Of a stretch of 64,000 bases of DNA, positions 59,785 through 64,000 are shown in pieces. Source of the stretch: DASUPK01 sp963800285 (GTDB lineage: Bacteria > Actinomycetota > Thermoleophilia > Solirubrobacterales > 70-9); NCBI GenBank assembly GCA_963800285.1, contig CAWDAL010000029.1:62001-126000 (forward strand), in the 5' to 3' direction. Position 1 is the stretch's first letter; every line of letters begins with the position of its first letter. The notes beneath the pieces were generated by a model. It was not told the DNA's origin, searched no databases, and worked only from the letters and a program-made list of their open reading frames with translations. Made by a program: the position numbers and the translations under genes.

Positions 59785-60730
59785 GGCAGGCCTCCTTCAT
59801 GTCGTCGAGCTGCGGGAGAACCGCCGCCTCCAGCGGCGGACTGAACGGGATCGGCACGTCGGGCGCGGTCAGCCTCCGTACCGGGGCGTCCAGCGACTCG
59901 AACGCCTCCTCCGAGATCAGGCTCGCGACCTCGGCTCCGACCCCGCAGGAGCGCGTGGCCTCGTGGGCGATCAGGACCTTGCCGGTCTTCTCGACGCTCC
60001 TCAGGATGGCCTCCCGGTCGAGCGGGTTGAGGCTGCGCAGGTCAAGGACCTCGATGTCCTCTCCGAGCTCCTCGGCTGCCTGCACCGCGATGGGGACCGA
60101 CGACCCGTAGGCGATGACGGTCAGCTCGCCGCCCTCGCGGGCGATCCGGGCCTCGCCGAGGACAACCGAGTGATCGCCCCCGGGCACCTCGCCCTTGACG
60201 TGCCGGTACAGCCCCTTGTGCTCGAGGAAGCAGACCGGGTTCGGATCCCGGATCGCGCTGGCCAGCAACCCCTTCGCATCGGCGGCGGTCGAGGGCGCCA
60301 CCACCTTCAGGCCCGGCGCCTGCATGAACCAGGCCTCCGGATTCTGGGAGTGGAACGGCCCACCCGAGAATCCGCCGCCGGACGGCAGCCGCACCACCAT
60401 CGGCACCGACACCCCCTGGCGGTAGTGGAGCTTGCCCGCGACGTTGACCAGCTGGTCGAAGCCGCAGGAGATGAAGTCCGCGAACTGCATCTCGCAGACG
60501 GGCCTCATTCCTTCGATCGCCGCGCCGATCGAGGCGCCGATGATCATGTTCTCGGCCAGCGGCGTGTCGAGGACCCGATCGGCCCCGAACTCCTCGAAGA
60601 AGCCGTCGGTGACCTTGAACGCGCCACCGAACGCACCGATGTCCTCGCCGAGACAGAAGACGGTCTCGTCACGACGCATCTCCTCGCGCAGGCCGTCGCT
60701 GATCGCCTGCAGATAGGTCATCTCGGCCAT
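59765..60730 (-). CDS. bkdB: 2-oxoacid dehydrogenase E1 beta subunit
   Basis: A 321-residue subunit that with E1 alpha binds thiamine diphosphate and decarboxylates branched 2-oxoacids. It has the LGEDIGAFGGAFKVT start, DTPLAENMIIG, EMQFADFI and the C-terminal LIAHEATRSCGVGAEVASLI motifs of the transketolase-like beta chain. It overlaps E2 by 20 bases and its start overlaps the E1 alpha end, giving a tightly coupled operon. Confidence 0.94.
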   Translation of the reverse strand: MAEMTYLQAISDGLREEMRRDETVFCLGEDIGAFGGAFKVTDGFFEEFGADRVLDTPLAENMIIGASIGAAIEGMRPVCEMQFADFISCGFDQLVNVAGKLHYRQGVSVPMVVRLPSGGGFSGGPFHSQNPEAWFMQAPGLKVVAPSTAADAKGLLASAIRDPNPVCFLEHKGLYRHVKGEVPGGDHSVVLGEARIAREGGELTVIAYGSSVPIAVQAAEELGEDIEVLDLRSLNPLDREAILRSVEKTGKVLIAHEATRSCGVGAEVASLISEEAFESLDAPVRRLTAPDVPIPFSPPLEAAVLPQLDDMKEACRELLAY

Positions 60731-61839
60731 CAGGCGGCCCTCCCCCGCTCGAGGTGGCCCCGCCCGTTGCCATTGGAGGTACCGCTCCAGCGCGACCAGG
60801 GCGCCTCACCGTCTCCGAGCGGCTCCCAGCTCTCCGCGAAGACATGCTCGGACGCGATCGAGGGGTCGGGCATCGGCGAGGCGAGCGCGATCTCGGCGCA
60901 CTCATCCACCCTGGCCTGCACCGATGCCCGGATCCCCTCGACCTCGTCCGGGGAGAAGCCGTGTTCGTCGATCAGCCGGCGGGAGTACTGCTCGATCGGA
61001 TCCCGCTGCGACCACTCCTCGAGGAGCACCTCCGGCACGTAGCTCATGTCGTCGTGCGCCCCGTGCCCGTGCATCCGCATCGTGTGGCACTCGATCAGGG
61101 TCGGGCCGGCACCCTCGCGCGCGCGGTCGGCCGCGACCCTGGCTACCTCGAAGACCGCCTCCACGTCGTTCCCGTCGACACTGACCCCCGGGAATCCGTA
61201 GCCCTTGGCGCGGCGAACCGGATCGACCGCGAACTCGAGCTCGGTCGGCGTCGAGTAGGCGAACTGGTTGTTCTCGAGCACGAAGACAACCGGGAGGCGG
61301 TGGATGCCAGCGAAGTTCATCGCCTCGTGCCATTGCCCGTTGGCCGTCGAGCCCTCCCCGAAGAAGGTCATCGCCACCCGGGGCTCCGACCGCATCTTGA
61401 AGGCCAGGGCCATGCCGGTGGCCACCTGAGCCATGTCCGGGAGCATGCTGACCATCCCGACGCAGCCAAGCTCGCGGTCGCCGAAGTGCATGTTCCCGTC
61501 GCGTCCGCCGGTGACCCCGTCGACCCGGCCCATGTAGTTGGCGAGATAGCGGTCCGGAGTCACCCCACGAACGAAATGAGCCCCGAGATCGCGGTGCAGG
61601 ATGCACATGCGGTCCCGGGGCCCGAGGACGAAGGCGGCGCCGACACAGACCGCCTCCTGTCCGCGTCCGTCGTAGAAGGAGCCGGGGACCTTGCCCTGCT
61701 TGTAGAGGGTCAACGCTCGCTCCTCTGAGGCCCGCATCAAGAGCATGTAGCGGAGGAGCAGGGCGTGGTCGTCGCGCGTCAGGGCATCCGTACCCACGCG
61801 CTCAGGCGAGCGACTCGGGCTCGCTGTTTCGAGCTTCAT
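60730..61839 (-). CDS. bkdA: 2-oxoacid dehydrogenase E1 alpha subunit
   Basis: A 369-residue thiamine-diphosphate subunit. The thiamine motif is seen in FFGEGSTANGQWHEAMNFAG ... ENNQFAYST, and GRGQEAVCVG and HRDLGAHF are standard. The order E1 alpha, E1 beta, E2, Bcd is that of branched-chain complexes. The first 20 residues are disordered and Ser/Arg-rich. AGGAAAGG precedes the ATG. A TATGAT box lies about 140 bases upstream, so this is the first gene of the operon. Confidence 0.94.
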   Translation of the reverse strand: MKLETASPSRSPERVGTDALTRDDHALLLRYMLLMRASEERALTLYKQGKVPGSFYDGRGQEAVCVGAAFVLGPRDRMCILHRDLGAHFVRGVTPDRYLANYMGRVDGVTGGRDGNMHFGDRELGCVGMVSMLPDMAQVATGMALAFKMRSEPRVAMTFFGEGSTANGQWHEAMNFAGIHRLPVVFVLENNQFAYSTPTELEFAVDPVRRAKGYGFPGVSVDGNDVEAVFEVARVAADRAREGAGPTLIECHTMRMHGHGAHDDMSYVPEVLLEEWSQRDPIEQYSRRLIDEHGFSPDEVEGIRASVQARVDECAEIALASPMPDPSIASEHVFAESWEPLGDGEAPWSRWSGTSNGNGRGHLERGRAA

Positions 61840-61941
61840 CTCGGTCCGCCTTTCCTCTTGCCCGCCCTCGGGATCGCCTCCGGCGGACTGTCTGTCGCGG
61901 CTCCGGGATCAACCGGTGCGCCGCATTCACGGACAACGGGC

Positions 61942-61961
61942 GGAGAGGGATCCACCTCTCC
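61942..61961 (-). promoter_or_regulatory. Leader hairpin upstream of branched-chain dehydrogenase operon
   Basis: A 7-base-pair stem (61942-61948 with 61955-61961) with a six-base loop, in the 5' leader between the -10 box and the E1 alpha start. Too short to judge as an attenuator; it has no T-run. Confidence 0.35.
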
Positions 61962-61979
61962 TCCCTATGTGGTGAGCCG

Positions 61980-61985
61980 ATCATA
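61980..61985 (-). promoter_or_regulatory. Candidate -10 box for branched-chain dehydrogenase operon
   Basis: TATGAT on the minus strand, giving a leader of about 130 bases before the E1 alpha ATG. The -35 region is not clear. Confidence 0.45.
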
Positions 61986-62012
61986 CCCCCGGCCGGCGGC
62001 AGAAAACAGGGG

Positions 62013-63362
62013 TCAGAGGGCGAGTCCGAGCGGCGACTCGAGCAGCTCGCGCACCCGAGCCAGGAACTGGGCGCCGTCCGCGCCGTAGAGGATGCGGTGG
62101 TCGCAGGCGAGCGTCACGCCCATCAGCCGGCGGGCCTCGATCTCGCCCGACTCGGTCACCACCGGCTTGGCCTTGAGCTCGCCGACGGCGAGGATCCCCG
62201 CTTGCGGGGTGTTGATCACGGCACCGAAGTTGGAGATCCCGTACATGCCGAGATTGGAGACCGTGAAGGTTCCGCCGGAGAGCTCGGGCGGTGTGATCGA
62301 TCCGTCGCGGACGCGTGCGGCGAGGGCCCGGGTCTCCGTTGAGATCTGCCGCAGGCCCTTCCGGTCGGCGTCGAAGACGGTGGGAACCACCAGGGCCTCC
62401 TGCGCGGCAACCGCGACCCCGAGGTTGACCCGCGAGTAGAGCTCGATCTTCCCGTCCCGGTAGGCGCCGTTCGCCCGCGGGTACTCGCGCAGAGCGAGCC
62501 CGCAGGCCTTGACGACCATGTCGTTGAAGGTCGGGACCGGCTCGCCCTCCTTGGCCTGCGCCTTGAGCGCCCCCCGGCCCTCGACGGCCGCTGTCATGTC
62601 GATCTCGGCCTGCAGGTAGAAGTGCGGAGCGGTTGCCTTCGACTCGGCCATCCGCCGGGCGACGGTCTGCTGCAGCTTGGTGAGCTCGACGACCTCGACC
62701 TGCCCCTTGGCCGTCTCGGGCTTCTCGGCGACGCCGGGAGTCGGTCCCGCCGGAGCGGACGGTGCAACCGGCGCCTCGGCCGGAGGCTGCGATGCAACCC
62801 GAGTGGCGGCGGCCCCACCCGCCAGCGCCTGCTCGACGTCCTTCTTGATGATCCGTCCGCCGGGGCCGGATCCGCTCAGTGCGGAGAGATCCAACCCGCG
62901 ATCCCTGGCGATCCGCTTGGCGATGGGAGAGGCCTTGATCCGCCCGTCGCCCCCAACTGCGGCTGGGGAAGGTGTTGGGGAGGCGGGTGCGGCGGGGGCG
63001 GGGGTGGTGACGGTGCCAGGGGACGTGGCGCCATCCGAACCGTTGGCGCCCTGCTCTTCTGTGGATGGCGCGTGTCCCCGGGCAGCGGCACCACCGCCGC
63101 CCCCGGAACCCTCGACCACCTCGCTCGCATCGCCAACCCGCGCAATCGGGTCGCCGACCGGCAGCGTGTCGCCCTCCTGCGCCATGACCTCGACGAGGGT
63201 CCCCGCCGAGTCGGCCTCGTAGACCATGTTCGCCTTGTCGGTCTCGATCTCGACGAGCTCCTCGCCGACCTCGACCGAGTCGCCGACCCCCTTGAGCCAG
63301 CGCAGCACCGTCCCCTCCTCCATGGAGTCGGACAGCCTCGGCATGACGATGTCGACGGCCAT
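62013..63362 (-). CDS. Second 2-oxoacid dehydrogenase E2 (acetyltransferase-type)
   Basis: A 449-residue acyltransferase. It has one N-terminal lipoyl domain with lipoate on K43 (ETDKANMVYE), a Gly/Ala/Pro/Thr-rich linker, a peripheral-subunit-binding domain (SPIAKRIARDRGLDLSALSGSGPGGRI) and a catalytic domain ending in CDHRILYGADGAQFL. The linker composition and lipoyl motif are those of pyruvate-type E2 proteins. A pyruvate complex is therefore likely, with the branched-chain set next door. Its ATG overlaps the upstream E1 beta stop by 4 bases. Confidence 0.92.
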   Translation of the reverse strand: MAVDIVMPRLSDSMEEGTVLRWLKGVGDSVEVGEELVEIETDKANMVYEADSAGTLVEVMAQEGDTLPVGDPIARVGDASEVVEGSGGGGGAAARGHAPSTEEQGANGSDGATSPGTVTTPAPAAPASPTPSPAAVGGDGRIKASPIAKRIARDRGLDLSALSGSGPGGRIIKKDVEQALAGGAAATRVASQPPAEAPVAPSAPAGPTPGVAEKPETAKGQVEVVELTKLQQTVARRMAESKATAPHFYLQAEIDMTAAVEGRGALKAQAKEGEPVPTFNDMVVKACGLALREYPRANGAYRDGKIELYSRVNLGVAVAAQEALVVPTVFDADRKGLRQISTETRALAARVRDGSITPPELSGGTFTVSNLGMYGISNFGAVINTPQAGILAVGELKAKPVVTESGEIEARRLMGVTLACDHRILYGADGAQFLARVRELLESPLGLAL

Positions 63363-64000
63363 CAGCGGCTGCCCTCCAGCGTCTGCAGGGCGGCGCTGAC
63401 GATGTGCTCGACGTGCGGAATCGCCGCCTGCTCCATGCGCTTCGAGTAGGGCATGTGGACGTCTGCCCCCGTCACCCGCTCGATCGGCGCGTCGAGGTCG
63501 TCGAACGCCTGCCCCTGGATCAGGGCGGCGAGGTTGGCGCCGACGCCGCCATGCGGCCAGCCCTCCTCGACGATCACCACACGGTTCGTCTTGTGGACGG
63601 ACTCGACGATCGTGTCGAGATCGAGGGGACGCAGCGTGCGCGGATCGATCACCTCGGCGTCGACGCCATGGTCCTCGGAGAGAGCCTTGGCGGCCTGCAT
63701 GGCCACCTCGACCATCCGCAGGATGGCGACGATCGTCACGTCCGAGCCCTCGCGCCGGATCGCCGCTTCGCCGAAGTTGACGACGCCGTCGCCGTTCTCG
63801 GGGACCTCGCCGCGCAGGCCGTAGAGCGACTCGTGCTCGATGAAGATCACCGGGTTGTCGTCGCGGATCGCCGCCTTGAGCAAGCCCTTGCCGTCGGCCG
63901 GGGTGGCGGGGCAGGCGACGAGCAGCCCGGGGATCTGCAGGAACATCGCCTCGAAGCTGTGTGAGTGGGTCGGCCCGAGCTGGTGGCCACCGCCCCCCGG
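63362..64000 (-). CDS. 2-oxoacid dehydrogenase E1 beta subunit, C-terminal part (cut by window edge)
   Basis: The frame stays open to base 64000. The visible 212 residues begin inside the transketolase-like domain at GGGHQLGPTHSHSFEAMF, followed by IPGLLVACPATPADGKGLL, IFIEHESLYGLRGEVPE and a C-terminal domain with VVIVEEGWPHGGVGANLAALI. It pairs with the second E2 and by the same reasoning is likely of pyruvate type. The N-terminal half and the presumed E1 alpha gene lie beyond the window. Confidence 0.92.
   Translation of the reverse strand, partial: PGGGGHQLGPTHSHSFEAMFLQIPGLLVACPATPADGKGLLKAAIRDDNPVIFIEHESLYGLRGEVPENGDGVVNFGEAAIRREGSDVTIVAILRMVEVAMQAAKALSEDHGVDAEVIDPRTLRPLDLDTIVESVHKTNRVVIVEEGWPHGGVGANLAALIQGQAFDDLDAPIERVTGADVHMPYSKRMEQAAIPHVEHIVSAALQTLEGSR

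Noticed and set aside
62005..62021. A possible copy of the GGGGTCAGACCCC-type repeat seen near 32400.
   Set aside because: Only one half (GGGGTCAGA) is present and no second arm follows.

Overview
The window is 64 kb of very GC-rich bacterial DNA with tightly packed genes. Many neighbouring genes overlap by 4 bases (ATGA/GTGA), GTG and TTG starts are common, and there are almost no long gaps. The FHA - PP2C phosphatase - RodA - PBP - PknB operon, the PASTA kinase and the general gene style point to Actinomycetota. A Thermoleophilia/Solirubrobacterales-type organism is my best inference, but no rRNA is present to prove it. No phage, insertion sequence or CRISPR array is visible. The window looks like ordinary chromosome with one surface-polysaccharide island.

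Layout. 1-4.4 kb: end of gyrA (with a histone-H1-like basic tail), an HNH nuclease, pheA, and a membrane protein. 4.5-16 kb: signalling and cell-wall control: a polytopic Ser/Thr kinase, then fhaA-fhaB-pstP-rodA-pbpA-pknB-ddl as one operon, and a convergent third kinase. 16-19.3 kb: a DsbA-like protein and dedA-uppP-purM on the minus strand. 19.3-19.6 kb: an intergenic stretch that folds into a long rod-like hairpin. 19.6-32.4 kb: polysaccharide island (nucleotide-sugar dehydratase, LytR_C protein, O-antigen-polymerase-like protein, Wzx-like flippase, four glycosyltransferases, a sugar-phosphate transferase, a GNAT protein, a FemAB-like transferase). 32.5-44.6 kb: mixed housekeeping (PGRP amidase, DUF3105, metF, universal stress protein and LysR divergent pair, amtB, AlkZ-like protein, secreted metallopeptidase). 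44.6-49.6 kb: two tRNA-Ala genes, a diguanylate cyclase, an acidic disordered protein, glutamate dehydrogenase, and a frameshifted PD-(D/E)XK nuclease abutting a tRNA. 49.7-55.3 kb: membrane proteins, a D,D-carboxypeptidase, a rhomboid protease, a DUF4395-thioredoxin fusion and a secreted protein with a peptidoglycan-binding domain. 55.3-64 kb: a lipoate and 2-oxoacid dehydrogenase block (lipB-lipA, bcd, branched-chain E2/E1beta/E1alpha, and a second E2 with a partial E1beta).

How the genes work together. Peptidoglycan synthesis and its control dominate: UppP recycles the lipid carrier, Ddl makes D-Ala-D-Ala, RodA and PbpA polymerise and cross-link, PknB, PstP and the FHA proteins regulate, and the FemAB-like protein, carboxypeptidase and amidase modify or trim. 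The last 9 kb couples lipoate synthesis to the lipoyl-dependent complexes that use it, next to the amino-acid dehydrogenase that supplies branched 2-oxoacids.

Most notable observation: a family of six short palindromic elements of about 27 bp, with compensatory base changes in the stem. Three lie 1-3 bases after stop codons and one lies at the start of an amidase gene. One sits in the LipA N-terminus. One sits inside a Ser/Thr kinase gene, where it accounts for exactly nine extra residues between the catalytic loop and the DFG motif. This resembles protein-coding palindromic elements such as those of Rickettsia.
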